A stretch of DNA of 64,000 bases from Cupriavidus pauculus. GTDB lineage: Bacteria; Pseudomonadota; Gammaproteobacteria; Burkholderiales; Burkholderiaceae. Made by a program: the position numbers and the translations under genes. Below, piece after piece: positions 1-8,882 of this stretch. How positions within the stretch are numbered: position 1 is the first letter of the stretch; each line of letters opens with the position of its first letter. Under the pieces are notes generated by a model. It searched no databases. It worked only from the letters and a program-made list of their open reading frames with translations, and was not told the DNA's origin. The stretch spans positions 434,001-498,000 of the forward strand of contig NZ_BPUO01000001.1 in assembly GCF_022179805.1 (NCBI RefSeq). Reading direction: 5' to 3'.

Positions 1-188
1 AGGTTCACGGCGCGGCCGGTGTGTCGGGCGACTTCCCGCTGGCCAACTGGTGGGCCCACCAGCGCACGCTGCGCCTGGCCGATGGTCCGGACGAGGTCCA
101 CCGCAACGCCATTGCCAAGCTGGAACTGGCCAAGCACATGAACGTGAGCGCGGACCGCATCCACATGCCGGTGACGCGCGGTTCCTGA
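1..188 (+). CDS. Acyl-CoA dehydrogenase family protein, C-terminal end only (5' end outside window)
   Basis: The open frame enters from the left edge and ends at TGA 186-188. The visible 61 residues contain [13 protein letters not shown] followed by [14 protein letters not shown]. This is the conserved C-terminal helix region of acyl-CoA dehydrogenases of the ACAD10/11-like type, flavoproteins that make the alpha,beta double bond in acyl-CoA thioesters. The Glu of DGPDEVHR is near the end of the FAD-binding/catalytic helical bundle. A terminator follows 28 bases later, so it is the last gene of its transcript. Substrate range cannot be judged from this fragment. Confidence 0.85.
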   Translation, partial: VHGAAGVSGDFPLANWWAHQRTLRLADGPDEVHRNAIAKLELAKHMNVSADRIHMPVTRGS

Positions 189-215
189 CCGTCACGTCCA
201 CTTAGCTGTACGAGG

Positions 216-245
216 AGGCCCGGCCATGCGCCGGGCCTTTTTCAT
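216..245 (+). terminator. Rho-independent terminator after the acyl-CoA dehydrogenase gene
   Basis: A perfect 9-bp stem, AGGCCCGGC (216-224) with GCCGGGCCT (230-238), has a 5-base loop and is followed by a run of T. It ends the upstream gene and separates it from the GST-like gene. Confidence 0.85.
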
Positions 246-314
246 GCACCGTCAGCAGGGTTATTCACTCTGTGCTTAAATGCCCCGGCCAATCTTTCAT
301 GGAGAGCGTTGTAC

Positions 315-1007
315 ATGATTGACGTCTACAGCTGGGCCACCCCGAACGGCCACAAGGTCCACATCATGCTCGAGGAATGCGGCCTCGAGTACCGGGTTCA
401 TCCCATCAATATCGGTGCCGGCGACCAGTTTGGCGCCGACTTCCTGAAGATCAGTCCCAACAACAAGATCCCGGCGATCGTCGACAGCGACGGCCCTGAT
501 GGCCAGCCGATCTCGCTGTTCGAGTCCGGCGCGATCCTGTTGTACCTGGCCAGCAAGACGGGCAAGTTCCTGCCCGAGGATGTACGTGGCAAGTACGATG
601 CGCTGCAGTGGCTGATGTTCCAGATGGGTGGTGTCGGGCCAATGCTGGGCCAGGCGCACCATTTCCGCATCTACGCGCCCGAGAAGATCGAATATGCGGT
701 GAACCGCTACACGAATGAGGCCAAGCGGCTGTACGGCGTGATCGACAAGCAGTTGTCGACCCATGCCTGGCTGGCCGGCGACAGCTACTCGATCGCGGAT
801 ATCGCCACGTTCCCGTGGCTGCGGAGCTGGCAGAACCAGGGCGTGGATCTGGACGACTATCCGCACCTGAAGCGCTGGTTCAACGAGATTGCCGAGCGCC
901 CTGCCGTGAAGCGCGGCGTCGAGGTACTGGCCAAGGAACGCAAGCCGCTGCACACCGACAAGGAGCGCGAGGTCCTGTTCGGCGCCACGCAATATCAGCG
1001 TCGCTAG
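315..1007 (+). CDS. Glutathione S-transferase family protein, YfcG/YghU (Nu-class) type
   Basis: This 230-residue protein has an N-terminal thioredoxin fold (about 1-85) and a C-terminal all-helical GST domain (about 95-215). The start MIDVYSWATPNGHKV carries the Thr9-Pro-Asn11 motif that replaces the catalytic Tyr/Ser/Cys in Nu-class GSTs. The cis-Pro loop NNKIPAIVD (49-57) and FESGAILLY (69-77) bind glutathione. YfcG and YghU of E. coli act as glutathione-dependent disulfide reductases with weak transferase activity, so a cytosolic redox role is likely. I chose ATG 315 because GGAGAG at 301-306 is well spaced from it; an in-frame TTG at 309 is too close. It stands alone between a terminator and a regulator gene. 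Confidence 0.85.
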   Translation: MIDVYSWATPNGHKVHIMLEECGLEYRVHPINIGAGDQFGADFLKISPNNKIPAIVDSDGPDGQPISLFESGAILLYLASKTGKFLPEDVRGKYDALQWLMFQMGGVGPMLGQAHHFRIYAPEKIEYAVNRYTNEAKRLYGVIDKQLSTHAWLAGDSYSIADIATFPWLRSWQNQGVDLDDYPHLKRWFNEIAERPAVKRGVEVLAKERKPLHTDKEREVLFGATQYQRR

Positions 1008-1088
1008 GGCCTATGTGAGCACGTCCGGCGCGCCCATGTGGTGGGTATTCACTTGCGCCGGCGTTGCCTGAATGACACATCGGGAGAA

Positions 1089-1112
1089 ATCGATGCCGGG
1101 TGCGGCATCGAT
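1089..1112. repeat. Perfect inverted repeat downstream of the GST-like gene
   Basis: ATCGATGCC (1089-1097) and GGCATCGAT (1104-1112) form a 9-bp perfect stem with a 6-base loop. There is no T run, so it is not a standard terminator. It may stabilise the 3' end of the GST message. The rest of 1008-1220 holds nothing else I can recognise. Confidence 0.5.
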
Positions 1113-1222
1113 CGCCAGACCTGACTTGAGGCATCAACCTTGCCTGTAATCGCCGGCCGCTCGGCCATCTGTGCCGCATTGCGGACACTTGCATCCCCTA
1201 CGATGCACATGTGGCACCGATA

Positions 1223-1248
1223 GAACGACGACCTATAGGTTGTCGTTC
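1223..1248. promoter_or_regulatory. Candidate operator 1 for the XRE regulator
   Basis: A 26-bp dyad is centred between 1235 and 1236. GAACGACGACCTA is the left half and TAGGTTGTCGTTC the right half; 12 of 13 positions pair and the thirteenth is G opposite T. It lies about 75 bp upstream of the XRE start codon, where autoregulatory operators of small HTH proteins usually sit. No binding data are available. Confidence 0.55.
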
Positions 1249-1255
1249 GCCATAC

Positions 1256-1275
1256 GTCGAACCCTTAGGCTCGAC
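1256..1275. promoter_or_regulatory. Candidate operator 2 for the XRE regulator
   Basis: An imperfect 20-bp dyad, GTCGA (1256-1260) with TCGAC (1271-1275), has an inner CC/GG pair. Its centre is exactly 30 bp from that of operator 1, three helical turns. Its core ACCcttaGGc resembles the core ACCtataGGT of operator 1. Two sites on one face of the helix suggest cooperative binding. Confidence 0.4.
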
Positions 1276-1308
1276 CGACTTAGCGACTTACTATCCACAA
1301 AGCAGCAT

Positions 1309-1689
1309 ATGACAGCAGATCCATTGAAGCTGTTCGGGCGGCATTTGACCTGGCTGCGCAAACAGCGCGGCTGGTCTCAGGAAGCCCTGTCGTTGGAAAG
1401 CGGCCTGGCAAGATCGTACCTCAGCGGCATCGAACGCGGCACGCGCAATGTTGCGCTATATAACATTTGTACCCTCGCCGACACGCTTGGTGTTGCGCCC
1501 AATGAGATGCTTGACTTCAAAAAGCATCCTGTGGAAGGCGCCGTGGCAGAGGTCCCGCGCTCGCCGTTCGAGCCGGAGCAGTCGCCTGCAGTACAGGCCA
1601 CGCTGCGATATATGTCGGAGCTGAACGACGTCGACCGCGACGTCGTGGCGGGTGTGGCGCGCGCACTGGCGCGCCGGCACGTACGCTGA
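1309..1689 (+). CDS. XRE-family helix-turn-helix transcriptional regulator
   Basis: This is a 126-residue protein. Residues about 8-65 form a Cro/C1-type HTH: FGRHLTWLRKQRGWSQEAL is helix 1-2 and LARSYLSGIERG (33-44) is the recognition helix region, with SGIERG the hallmark of the family. The C-terminal half (65-126) is unrelated to known domains I can name and probably dimerises. The frame is open further upstream, but ATG 1309 begins at the family's usual N-terminus. Two palindromes at 1223-1275 suggest autoregulation. It converges on ureG and has no obvious target gene beside it. It resembles controller (C) proteins of restriction systems in size, but no endonuclease or methylase is present here. 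Confidence 0.85.
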   Translation: MTADPLKLFGRHLTWLRKQRGWSQEALSLESGLARSYLSGIERGTRNVALYNICTLADTLGVAPNEMLDFKKHPVEGAVAEVPRSPFEPEQSPAVQATLRYMSELNDVDRDVVAGVARALARRHVR

Positions 1690-1737
1690 AGCGCCCTGCC
1701 CCCAGCAGGGGCGGCGCTCGGGCAGGCGCATGCGAAC

Positions 1738-2361
1738 TTACACGTTCAGCATGCCCTGCTGCTCGATGAAGGCAATCACCTGTTCCAGTCCTTGTCCGGA
1801 CTTGACGCTTCCCATCACGAACGGCCGCTCACCGCGCATCTTGCGCGTGTCGCTTTCCATGATTTCCAGCGACGCGCCCACGTAAGGTGCCAGGTCGGTC
1901 TTGTTGACCACCAGCAGGTCTGACTTCGTGATTCCCGGTCCGCCCTTGCGCGGAATCTTCTCCCCTCCCGCCACATCGATGACGTAGATCGTCAGGTCGG
2001 ACAGTTCCGGGCTGAACGTGGCCGCCAGGTTGTCGCCACCCGATTCGATAAAGACCACGTCGGCATCGGGAAAGCGGGCCAGCATGCGATCCACCGCCTC
2101 CAGGTTGATCGACGCATCCTCGCGGATCGCAGTGTGCGGGCAGCCGCCCGTTTCCACGCCCATGATGCGCTCGGCCGGCAGCGCGCCCGAGATGGTCAGC
2201 AGGCGCTGGTCTTCCTTGGTGTAGATGTCGTTGGTGATGGCCACCAGGTCGTAGCGGTCGCGCATGGCCTTGCACAGCATTTCCAGCAAGGTGGTCTTGC
2301 CGGACCCTACTGGGCCGCCCACGCCAACGCGCAACGGAGGATTCTTCTTGGTACGGGTCAT
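1738..2361 (-). CDS. ureG: Urease accessory GTPase UreG
   Basis: UreG is the SIMIBI-class GTPase that supplies the energy for nickel insertion into apo-urease with UreD, UreF and UreE. The 207-residue length is standard. The P-loop [10 protein letters not shown] is at 15-24, the dimer/nickel-site Cys-Pro-His at 74-76, ESGGDN at 106-111 and the guanine-specificity motif NKTD at 153-156. ATG 2361 gives the conserved beginning; the frame is open upstream but there it is only the ureF region read out of frame. It is the last gene of the urease operon, 19 bases after ureF, and converges on the XRE gene. Confidence 0.97.
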   Translation of the reverse strand: MTRTKKNPPLRVGVGGPVGSGKTTLLEMLCKAMRDRYDLVAITNDIYTKEDQRLLTISGALPAERIMGVETGGCPHTAIREDASINLEAVDRMLARFPDADVVFIESGGDNLAATFSPELSDLTIYVIDVAGGEKIPRKGGPGITKSDLLVVNKTDLAPYVGASLEIMESDTRKMRGERPFVMGSVKSGQGLEQVIAFIEQQGMLNV

Positions 2362-2380
2362 GATCGGATTTCCGAAGGAG

Positions 2381-3073
2381 CTATGAGCGGAACAGCCGGG
2401 AGTACTGCGTCTCGTGCCGCGCGGACAAGACTCCCAGCATCGGAGAAAACGTGGAAAGCCGTGGCGGTACGGCATCGGCGCGCTGCGCCGCCTCTTCCGC
2501 GGCGTCGAGTACATGGCCGTGCAGGCCACGCAGCATCCGCTGGCCAGCTACCTGGCCTAGCGGCACGGCCTTGATGGCGGCCGCCACCTGATTTTCGGCC
2601 CAGTTGAACGCATAGGCGGCCAGGCCATCGCGCTCGCCGATGTCCAGCGCCACGCAGGCCGCCGTGAACGCCGTGGGCAGGCACAGCGGCGACAGCACGC
2701 GCAACATCTCGCGCATCGGCTCGTCACCCCACTCCATCTGTCCCACCAGCTTGGCCAGCGACCAGCCCATCTGCTCGGTTTCAAGCCGCAATTCAGACGT
2801 TTCGCGCGTAACGTGGAACCAGTCGTTCCACCTGGCCACCGCCGCGTGGTCACGCGCCAGCCAGGCGCGATGGAGCAGCAGCCAGACCGGCGCCTCGCAC
2901 TGGGCCTGCACGTGTACAAGGTTGTCGCGGATCCAGCGCTCGGCCGTGGCGGCGTCGGTCACCATGCCGCAGTCGATGGCGGCCTCCAGCCCTTGGGAAT
3001 AGCTGAAGCCACCAATCGGCAGCGCGGGCGATGCGAGGTGCAGCAGGGAGATGAGTTGCGGGAGGTGGGTCAT
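2381..3073 (-). CDS. ureF: Urease accessory protein UreF
   Basis: UreF (230 residues) bridges UreD and UreG in the nickel-insertion complex and acts on UreG GTPase activity. The family signature [15 protein letters not shown] is at 16-30, and the conserved C-terminal tail ends in [10 protein letters not shown], the segment that packs against UreD. Its start overlaps the stop of the DUF559 gene by 4 bases. The inserted gene therefore sits in tight translational coupling with ureF and does not break the operon. Confidence 0.96.
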   Translation of the reverse strand: MTHLPQLISLLHLASPALPIGGFSYSQGLEAAIDCGMVTDAATAERWIRDNLVHVQAQCEAPVWLLLHRAWLARDHAAVARWNDWFHVTRETSELRLETEQMGWSLAKLVGQMEWGDEPMREMLRVLSPLCLPTAFTAACVALDIGERDGLAAYAFNWAENQVAAAIKAVPLGQVAGQRMLRGLHGHVLDAAEEAAQRADAVPPRLSTFSPMLGVLSARHETQYSRLFRS

Positions 3074-3534
3074 GGCAGCACGGCCCGACGGACGGTTTCC
3101 AGCACGCCGTCGATTTCCTGATGGAACTGGTTGTTCCAGAAACGCAGCACGGTGTAGCCCTTTTCGCGCAACCAGGCGTCACGGTCGAAATCGTTGAGCG
3201 AGCCGTGCTGGCTGCCGTCGGCTTCGATGATCAGGTTGTGCTCCTGGCAGAGGAAGTCGGCGATGTAGGGGCCGATGGGGGCTTGGCGTTTGAATTTGAG
3301 GCCGAGCAGGCGACGGTCGCGCAGGTAGTACCAGAGGCGCTCTTCCGCCGGTGTCTGCTGCGTACGGAGCTTGCGGGCGAATTCGTGGGTGTTCAGGCGC
3401 CGGCCCTCACCCCCAGCCCCTCTCCCAGAGGGAGAGGGGCTGGGGGTGGTGCTGTTAGCACCGTTGGTTTGCTCCCCTCTCCCGCTTGCGGGAGAGGGGT
3501 TGGGGGTGAGGGCAAGCCTTTGATCCACGATCAC
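3070..3534 (-). CDS. DUF559-domain protein (Vsr-like/very-short-patch-repair nuclease fold) inserted in the urease operon
   Basis: The frame codes for up to 154 residues. Residues about 50-150 match the DUF559 family, which has a PD-(D/E)XK fold related to Vsr endonuclease. Visible features are [40 protein letters not shown] and [11 protein letters not shown]; the Asp of IADF, the Glu of IIEADG and the following Gln-His are the likely catalytic positions. The first 45 or so codons are only a translation of two hairpin repeats (3408-3448 and 3474-3499). The true start is therefore unclear: GTG 3534 lies 6 bases after the ureE stop, and no ATG precedes the domain. It is not a normal urease-operon gene, so it probably arrived with the flanking repeats. 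Activity and target are unknown. Confidence 0.7.
   Translation of the reverse strand: MIVDQRLALTPNPSPASGRGEQTNGANSTTPSPSPSGRGAGGEGRRLNTHEFARKLRTQQTPAEERLWYYLRDRRLLGLKFKRQAPIGPYIADFLCQEHNLIIEADGSQHGSLNDFDRDAWLREKGYTVLRFWNNQFHQEIDGVLETVRRAVLP
3408..3448. repeat. Hairpin repeat copy 1 (CCCCTCTCCC family)
   Basis: A perfect 19-bp stem with a 3-base loop: left arm 3408-3426, loop AGA, right arm 3430-3448. The core is CCCCTCTCCC/GGGAGAGGGG with a CACCCCCAG extension. It lies within the start region of the DUF559 frame and would fold strongly in the ure mRNA. Confidence 0.85.
3474..3499. repeat. Hairpin repeat copy 2 (CCCCTCTCCC family)
   Basis: CCCCTCTCCCGC (3474-3485) and GCGGGAGAGGGG (3488-3499) form a 12-bp stem with a 2-base loop, followed by TTGGGGGTGAGGG. 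It is arranged as a pair with copy 1, like the paired units of REP/BIME elements. Confidence 0.85.
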
Positions 3535-3540
3535 ATCCGT

Positions 3541-4113
3541 TCAATGCCGATGTCCGCAGTGTTCGTCATGCACGTGGTCATGCCCATGATCGTGGTCATG
3601 GTGATGCGCGAACACTTCCTGCGCCTTTGCATAGTCTTCCGCAAACGTCGCATCGTGCCCATGCTTGTGCCCGCCGCCATACGCGCCGGCTTCGGGCTCG
3701 AACGGCTGATCCGAGCGTTCAGCCTGCACACCAAGCCGCGCCAGCATATCCGCCAGCACCGCGTCGTATTCCAGCCGCAGGTAGTCGCGTCCCACTTCCA
3801 CTGGCGTATGCCGGTTGCCCAGGTGATACGCCGCGCGCATCAGGGCCTGCGGATCGCTGGCGCTGACCTGCAGCACCGCTTCGGCCGCTGCCTGTACTTC
3901 GACAAACGTGCCGTCCTCGGCCACCAGCAGATCGCCGCCGCGCAGCACGGTACCGCGCGGCAGGAACAGCGCGGCTTCGGTGCCGTTGTCGAGCACCGCG
4001 CGCAGGCGGCTCTTGCTGCGGTCGCCGAACGGCAGGACGAGCTTCGGGGCGCGGCGCACCAGCACGGGAGCGATACCGTGCGGGGCCGGCAGAACTTTAT
4101 CGATCTTGATCAC
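3541..4113 (-). CDS. ureE: Urease accessory nickel metallochaperone UreE
   Basis: UreE carries nickel to the urease activation complex. The 190-residue protein has the peptide-binding-like N-terminal domain (1-75) and the metal-binding domain with the dimer-interface His97 of [10 protein letters not shown] His-rich tail (169-190) contains about a dozen histidines and a Cys; such tails store extra nickel. It starts 4 bases after the ureC stop. In most urease operons ureF follows directly; here a DUF559 gene lies between. Confidence 0.96.
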   Translation of the reverse strand: MIKIDKVLPAPHGIAPVLVRRAPKLVLPFGDRSKSRLRAVLDNGTEAALFLPRGTVLRGGDLLVAEDGTFVEVQAAAEAVLQVSASDPQALMRAAYHLGNRHTPVEVGRDYLRLEYDAVLADMLARLGVQAERSDQPFEPEAGAYGGGHKHGHDATFAEDYAKAQEVFAHHHDHDHGHDHVHDEHCGHRH

Positions 4114-4117
4114 GGCG

Positions 4118-5836
4118 TCAGAACAGGAAGTAACGTTGCGCCATCGGCAGCACGGTGGCGGGCTCGCAAATCAGCAACTGCCCGTCGGCCACGACCTGGT
4201 AGGTCTCGGGGTCGACGGTGACGTTTGGCTGCCAGTCATTGTGCACCATGTCGCGCTTGCTGACGGTGCGGCACCCGCGCACGGCCGCCAGCGTCTTGGC
4301 CAGTCCGTAGCGCTCGCCCACGCCGGCCGCGAGTGCCGACTGCGAGACAAACGTCAGCGACGACCTGGGCAGCGCGCCACCCGCCGATGCAAACATCGGC
4401 CGGTAGTGCACGGGCTGCGGCGTCGGGATCGACGCGTTGGGGTCGCCCATTGCCGCCGCCGCGATCATGCCGCCCTTGAGGATCAAGCTCGGCTTCACGC
4501 CGAAGAATGCCGGCTTCCACAGCACCAGGTCGGCCCACTTGCCCACTTCGATGGAACCCACCTCGTGCGCGATGCCGTGGGTCAGCGCCGGATTGATCGT
4601 GTACTTGGCGATATAGCGCTTCACGCGGAAGTTGTCGTGGCCGCCGCGCGCATCGTGCGGGTCGCCAGGCAGCTTGCCGCGCTGCGCCGCCATCTTGTGC
4701 GCGGTCTGCCACGTGCGGATGATGACCTCGCCCACGCGGCCCATGGCCTGCGAGTCGCTGGAGATCATCGAGAACGCGCCCAGGTCGTGCAGGATGTCTT
4801 CGGCCGCAATCGTCTCGCGACGGATGCGCGATTCCGCGAACGCGATGTCCTCGGCGATGGCCGGGTCCAGGTGATGGCAGACCATCAGCATGTCCAGGTG
4901 CTCGTCGAGTGTGTTCACGGTGTACGGCCGCGTCGGGTTGGTCGACGACGGCAGCACGTTGGCCTCGCCGCAGACCTTGATGATGTCGGGCGCATGGCCG
5001 CCGCCGGCGCCTTCGGTATGGTACGTATGGATCGTGCGGCCCTTGAACGCGGCGATGGTTGCCTCGACAAAGCCGCCTTCGTTCAACGTATCGGTGTGGA
5101 TGGCCACCTGGGTATCGGTGGCATCGGCCACGGACAGGCACGTATCGATGGCCTGCGGCGTGGTGCCCCAGTCCTCGTGCAGCTTCAGGCCGATGGCGCC
5201 GGCCTCCACCTGTTCGGTCAACGGTGCCTGCTGGCTGGCATTGCCCTTGCCCAGGAATCCGATGTTCATCGGATAGGCATCGGCGGCCTGCAGCATGCGT
5301 TCCATGTACCACGGCCCCGGCGTGACCGTGGTGGCAAACGTGCCCGTGGCCGGGCCCGTGCCTCCGCCGATCATCGTCGTCACGCCGCTCATCAGCGCCT
5401 CGTCGATCTGCTGCGGGCAGATGAAGTGGATATGCGTGTCGATGCCGCCCGCGGTGACGATCATGCCTTCGCCGGCGATGACCTCGGTACCCGGCCCGAC
5501 CACGATCGTCACGCCGGGCTGGATATCGGGATTGCCGGCCTTGCCGATGCTGGCGATGCGGCCATGCTTGAGCCCGATGTCGGCCTTGACGATGCCCCAG
5601 TGGTCGATAATCAGCGCGTTGGTGATCACCGTGTCGACGCAGTCGGCGGACATGCGCTGGCTCTGCCCCATGCCGTCGCGAATCACCTTGCCGCCGCCGA
5701 ACTTCACTTCCTCGCCGTAGATCGTGTAGTCCTTCTCCACCTCGACGATCAGGCCGGTGTCAGCCAGGCGCAGTCGGTCTCCGGTGGTGGGGCCGAACAT
5801 CTCGGCATAGGCCTGCCGCGAAATCTTCACGCTCAT
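4118..5836 (-). CDS. ureC: Urease alpha subunit UreC (catalytic)
   Basis: UreC hydrolyses urea to ammonia and carbamate at a dinickel centre in the cytoplasm. All active-site residues are present in the 572-residue chain: His135 and His137 (GIDTHIHF), the carbamylated Lys218 and His220 (GLKLHED), His247, His273 ([11 protein letters not shown]), flap Cys320-His321 (MVCHHLDP) and Asp361 ([11 protein letters not shown]). Numbering is one higher than the Klebsiella enzyme. I chose ATG 5836, which overlaps the ureB stop as TGATG and has GGGAG 8 bases upstream; an in-frame GTG one codon earlier is too near the Shine-Dalgarno. Confidence 0.98.
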   Translation of the reverse strand: MSVKISRQAYAEMFGPTTGDRLRLADTGLIVEVEKDYTIYGEEVKFGGGKVIRDGMGQSQRMSADCVDTVITNALIIDHWGIVKADIGLKHGRIASIGKAGNPDIQPGVTIVVGPGTEVIAGEGMIVTAGGIDTHIHFICPQQIDEALMSGVTTMIGGGTGPATGTFATTVTPGPWYMERMLQAADAYPMNIGFLGKGNASQQAPLTEQVEAGAIGLKLHEDWGTTPQAIDTCLSVADATDTQVAIHTDTLNEGGFVEATIAAFKGRTIHTYHTEGAGGGHAPDIIKVCGEANVLPSSTNPTRPYTVNTLDEHLDMLMVCHHLDPAIAEDIAFAESRIRRETIAAEDILHDLGAFSMISSDSQAMGRVGEVIIRTWQTAHKMAAQRGKLPGDPHDARGGHDNFRVKRYIAKYTINPALTHGIAHEVGSIEVGKWADLVLWKPAFFGVKPSLILKGGMIAAAAMGDPNASIPTPQPVHYRPMFASAGGALPRSSLTFVSQSALAAGVGERYGLAKTLAAVRGCRTVSKRDMVHNDWQPNVTVDPETYQVVADGQLLICEPATVLPMAQRYFLF

Positions 5837-6141
5837 CACAGCGCTCCCATGATCTTGCCGTTGAAGCCATAGACGATGCGGTCACCGTCCAGCGCCACCA
5901 GTTGCACCGTGCGCGACTGGCCTGGCTCGAAGCGCACGGCCGTGCCGGCGGCGATATCGAGTCGGAAGCCGCGCGCGGCCTCGCGGTCGAACGCCAGTGC
6001 CGCATTGGTTTCGTAAAAGTGGAAATGCGACCCCACCTGTACCGGCCGGTCGCCGGTATTGGCGACGGTAACGCTGACCGTCGCGCGGCCCACGTTCAGC
6101 TCGATCTCGCCGTCCAGCGGCATCAGTTCACCGGGAATCAT
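5836..6141 (-). CDS. ureB: Urease beta subunit UreB
   Basis: The 101-residue structural subunit starts [16 protein letters not shown], the family's fixed N-terminus, and contains [17 protein letters not shown], the region that contacts the UreC flap. It assembles with UreA and UreC into the (ABC)3 trimer. The stop codon overlaps the ureC start by one base, so translation is coupled. Separate ureA and ureB genes are the usual bacterial arrangement; Helicobacter fuses them. Confidence 0.97.
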   Translation of the reverse strand: MIPGELMPLDGEIELNVGRATVSVTVANTGDRPVQVGSHFHFYETNAALAFDREAARGFRLDIAAGTAVRFEPGQSRTVQLVALDGDRIVYGFNGKIMGAL

Positions 6142-6162
6142 CGCCGTGCTCCTGTGCGGACT

Positions 6163-6801
6163 TCAGGCCACCAGCAGGCCGATGCCATACAGCGCCACGC
6201 CCGCCCCTGCCACGCGTGCGATCCAGCCCGCGTGACGGCGCAGGAACGCGCCGGCGCCGATGCCCATCACGTGCAACGTCATCGTGCTCACGGCAAACCC
6301 GCCTACATAGGCCAGCACGCCCGGCAGCGCCGCAGCCGTTGCCGGCAGTTCGGCGCAGTGTGCATAGCCGTGGAACAAGGCGAAGCCGCCCACGATGGCC
6401 ATGCCGGCCATTGCCGACAGACGCGCGCGCACGGCCACCAGCAGGCCGATCACCAGCAGCGACACCGCGATCATCGGCTCCACGGCCGGCAGTGCCACAC
6501 CGCCCAGGCCCAGCGCGGCACCCACGAGCATCATGGCAACGAACGCCAGCGGCAGGCGCAGCAGGTCCATCTTCGACGTGTCGCCGCCGAACGCGCCCTT
6601 GGGCGTAGCGGCCAGCGCGCTCCAGACGCCCACGGCGGCCATGGCCAGCAGGTGGTCGGCGCCCGTGAACGGGTGGGCCAGGCCGGCGAACAGGCTGGCA
6701 CCGACGGTGGCGCCGTCATGGCCCGGATGCGCGAAGGCCGATGCGGTGGCCAGCGACAGCGTGGCGCCGGCAATCAGGCGCGAGCGGAGGTTGCGATGCA
6801 T
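6163..6801 (-). CDS. ureJ: HupE/UreJ family membrane protein, probable nickel permease
   Basis: This protein has a cleavable signal (about 1-24, ending AFA) and then HPGHDG at the mature N-terminus, which is typical of HupE/UreJ. About six membrane helices follow, with conserved GADHLLAM (47-54) and a His/Cys motif HGYAHCAE. HupE proteins mediate nickel diffusion into cells for hydrogenase or urease maturation. It sits between ureA and ureB, so it is part of the urease operon. I chose ATG 6801 (212 residues) because GAGG lies 9 bases upstream; ATG 6810 directly abuts that Shine-Dalgarno. Confidence 0.85.
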   Translation of the reverse strand: MHRNLRSRLIAGATLSLATASAFAHPGHDGATVGASLFAGLAHPFTGADHLLAMAAVGVWSALAATPKGAFGGDTSKMDLLRLPLAFVAMMLVGAALGLGGVALPAVEPMIAVSLLVIGLLVAVRARLSAMAGMAIVGGFALFHGYAHCAELPATAAALPGVLAYVGGFAVSTMTLHVMGIGAGAFLRRHAGWIARVAGAGVALYGIGLLVA

Positions 6802-6850
6802 AGGGTTCATCCTCTTCTTGTTGAGCGTTCGTGTTTGGGCGATCAGGTAG

Positions 6851-7153
6851 TCAGACGATCGGGTGATGCACGGTGACGAGCTTGGTGCCGTCCGGGAAGG
6901 TGGCTTCCACCTGGATCTCCGGAATCATCTCGGCCACGCCGTCCATCACGTCCTCGCGCTTGAGCACTGTGGTGCCTTCATGCATCAGCTCGGCCACGGT
7001 GCGGCCGTCGCGCGCGCCTTCCATGATGGCGGCGGTGATCAGCGCCACCGACTCGGGATAGTTGAGCTTGAGCCCGCGCGCGCGGCGGCGCTCGGCCAGC
7101 AGTGCGGCGGTGAAGATCAGCAGCTTGTCTTTCTCGCGCGGAGTCAGTTCCAT
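6851..7153 (-). CDS. ureA: Urease gamma subunit UreA
   Basis: The 100-residue structural subunit starts [23 protein letters not shown]. It contains [10 protein letters not shown] and the end [14 protein letters not shown], all diagnostic for UreA. It forms the trimer core with UreB and UreC. It lies 24 bases after ureD and 49 bases before the HupE/UreJ gene. Confidence 0.97.
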   Translation of the reverse strand: MELTPREKDKLLIFTAALLAERRRARGLKLNYPESVALITAAIMEGARDGRTVAELMHEGTTVLKREDVMDGVAEMIPEIQVEATFPDGTKLVTVHHPIV

Positions 7154-7177
7154 GTCGATGGGTCCGTTCTTGGTTGT

Positions 7178-8059
7178 TCAGGTCGCCCACAGCCGCAACG
7201 GGCGGGCGGGCACGCCGTGGATCGGCATGCGCAAGGTATTCCAGCAATCGATCATCAGGTGCCGCACCGCTTCCATGTCGCGGCCCAGCACGCGCACCAG
7301 CAGCATCGGCTGTTCGGCCCGGGGCGCCTGGCCCGCCAGGCAGGTCACGCCGGCGCGCAGGTCAGGCCGGTACGGCAGTTGCTCGGCCAGCGCCTCGGCC
7401 AGTTCCTGCGTGGCGCCCTGCCCCACGGCCCACAGCGTGGCCAGGATGGGCAGGCCGTCCATGCCCGCCAGCGCGCCACGCAGCGGCGAGCCGGCATCGA
7501 AATGCGACTGCTCGATCCACAGCGCGCGATCCGGGGTGGCAATGCGTGTGTCCAGCCACAGCGAGCCGCTGCCCCAGTGCTCGCCCGACGCCAGCCGGCC
7601 CAGCACCACGGCATCCCAGCCGATGGCGCTGCCGCCGGGCGCCACCACCACGTCGGTGGCGATGCGCGCGCGGGCATCGTCGAACACGATGTTCTCCTGC
7701 GGCAGCCAGTCGAGCCGGGCACCAGCGGCCACGTCGATGCGCACCTGTTGCGCGGCCTCGCGGCCCTGCGACTTGTACCACTTGGTCGCGCCGGGCGTGG
7801 CCAGCACCGCGTGCGCGCCCGCTTCCACCGCAATGTCGATGTCGAGCACGTCGCCGCCAGCCACGCCGGCCGGCGGATGCAGCACCACGCCGTGGCAGAT
7901 CGGGCCTTCCGGATAGAGCGGCTTCTGGACGCGCAACGGGCCTTCGTGGCGGCGCTCGACCATGGTAGCGCGGCCCGCGCGTTCGGCAAAGCGCAGGCGC
8001 AGTTTGGCGTGCCATGCGGCGGGCATGGCGAGCGATGAAGGGAAATCGGGATGACGCAT
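7178..8059 (-). CDS. ureD: Urease accessory protein UreD (UreH)
   Basis: UreD is the scaffold that docks on apo-urease and, with UreF and UreG, forms the tunnel through which nickel passes. The 293-residue length fits. Recognisable segments are GPLRVQKPLYPEG, PPAGVAGGD, TPGATKWYKS and LPQENIVFDDARA. It is the first gene of the urease block, 128 bases downstream of urtE. No terminator separates them, so urea import and hydrolysis may share the urtA promoter. Confidence 0.95.
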   Translation of the reverse strand: MRHPDFPSSLAMPAAWHAKLRLRFAERAGRATMVERRHEGPLRVQKPLYPEGPICHGVVLHPPAGVAGGDVLDIDIAVEAGAHAVLATPGATKWYKSQGREAAQQVRIDVAAGARLDWLPQENIVFDDARARIATDVVVAPGGSAIGWDAVVLGRLASGEHWGSGSLWLDTRIATPDRALWIEQSHFDAGSPLRGALAGMDGLPILATLWAVGQGATQELAEALAEQLPYRPDLRAGVTCLAGQAPRAEQPMLLVRVLGRDMEAVRHLMIDCWNTLRMPIHGVPARPLRLWAT

Positions 8060-8187
8060 GGATCGTGGATGGCGCGGGGGCGCGGCGATTGACCGATCAA
8101 TTCAACCGATCATAGCGCGCCGCCGCCCGCACCGGAAGGTGAGGCGGCAGGCACTGCCACGAACGGCCTGCCTCGGCCTGTACCGGC

Positions 8188-8880
8188 TTACACCGCGATC
8201 AGTTCGCGTACACCGTCCTGTTCCATCGTCGCGCCCTCGCCCTTGGCCACAACCTCGCCGCGGCTCATCACCACGTAATGGTCGGCCAGGTGGCGCGCGA
8301 ACTCGTAGTACTGCTCCACCAGCAGCACCGTCATGCCGAATTCGTCCACCAGCAGGCGCAGCGCGCGGCCGATGTCCTGGATGATCGACGGCTGGATGCC
8401 TTCGGTGGGCTCGTCCAGGATCAGCAACTGCGGCTCGCTCATCAGCGCGCGTCCGATGGCCAACTGTTGCTGCTGGCCGCCCGACAGGTCGCCGCCCCGG
8501 CGCTGGCGCATGGTGCGCAGCACGGGAAACAGTTCGTAGATGCGGTCCGGCACACCGGCAGGCTTGCCACGGCTGGCCGCGCCGATCAGCAGGTTTTCCT
8601 CGACGGTCAGGCGCGGAAAGATCTCGCGGCCCTGCGGCACGTAGGCCAGGCCCGCCGACACCCGCTCGTAAGGCGCCTTCTTCTCCAGCGCCTTGCCTTC
8701 CCAGCTCACACTGCCGCTGCGCGTGGGCACCACGCCCATCAGGCATTTGAGCAGCGTGCTCTTGCCCACGCCGTTGCGGCCCAGCAGCGTGGTCAGCTTG
8801 CCGTGCGGCACCTCGAACGACACGTTGCGCAGGATGTGGCTGCCGCCGTAGTACTGGTTCAGTGCATTGACCTGCAGCAT
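8188..8880 (-). CDS. urtE: Urea ABC transporter ATPase UrtE
   Basis: This 230-residue LivF-type ATPase has Walker A GRNGVGKST at 34-42, the signature LSGGQ at 131-135 and Walker B LLILDEP at 151-157. QNYYGxS-type beginnings such as LNQYYGGSHILR are characteristic of UrtE. It energises urea import together with UrtD. It follows urtD by 2 bases and precedes ureD. Confidence 0.95.
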   Translation of the reverse strand: MLQVNALNQYYGGSHILRNVSFEVPHGKLTTLLGRNGVGKSTLLKCLMGVVPTRSGSVSWEGKALEKKAPYERVSAGLAYVPQGREIFPRLTVEENLLIGAASRGKPAGVPDRIYELFPVLRTMRQRRGGDLSGGQQQQLAIGRALMSEPQLLILDEPTEGIQPSIIQDIGRALRLLVDEFGMTVLLVEQYYEFARHLADHYVVMSRGEVVAKGEGATMEQDGVRELIAV

Positions 8881-8882
8881 CG

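Noticed and set aside
1309..1689. XRE protein as controller of a restriction-modification system
   Set aside because: No methyltransferase or restriction endonuclease gene is adjacent; neighbours are a GST-like gene and urease.
3921..5872. A long plus-strand frame antisense to ureC
   Set aside because: Shadow of ureC; composition is Arg/His/Asp-rich and no domain is recognisable.
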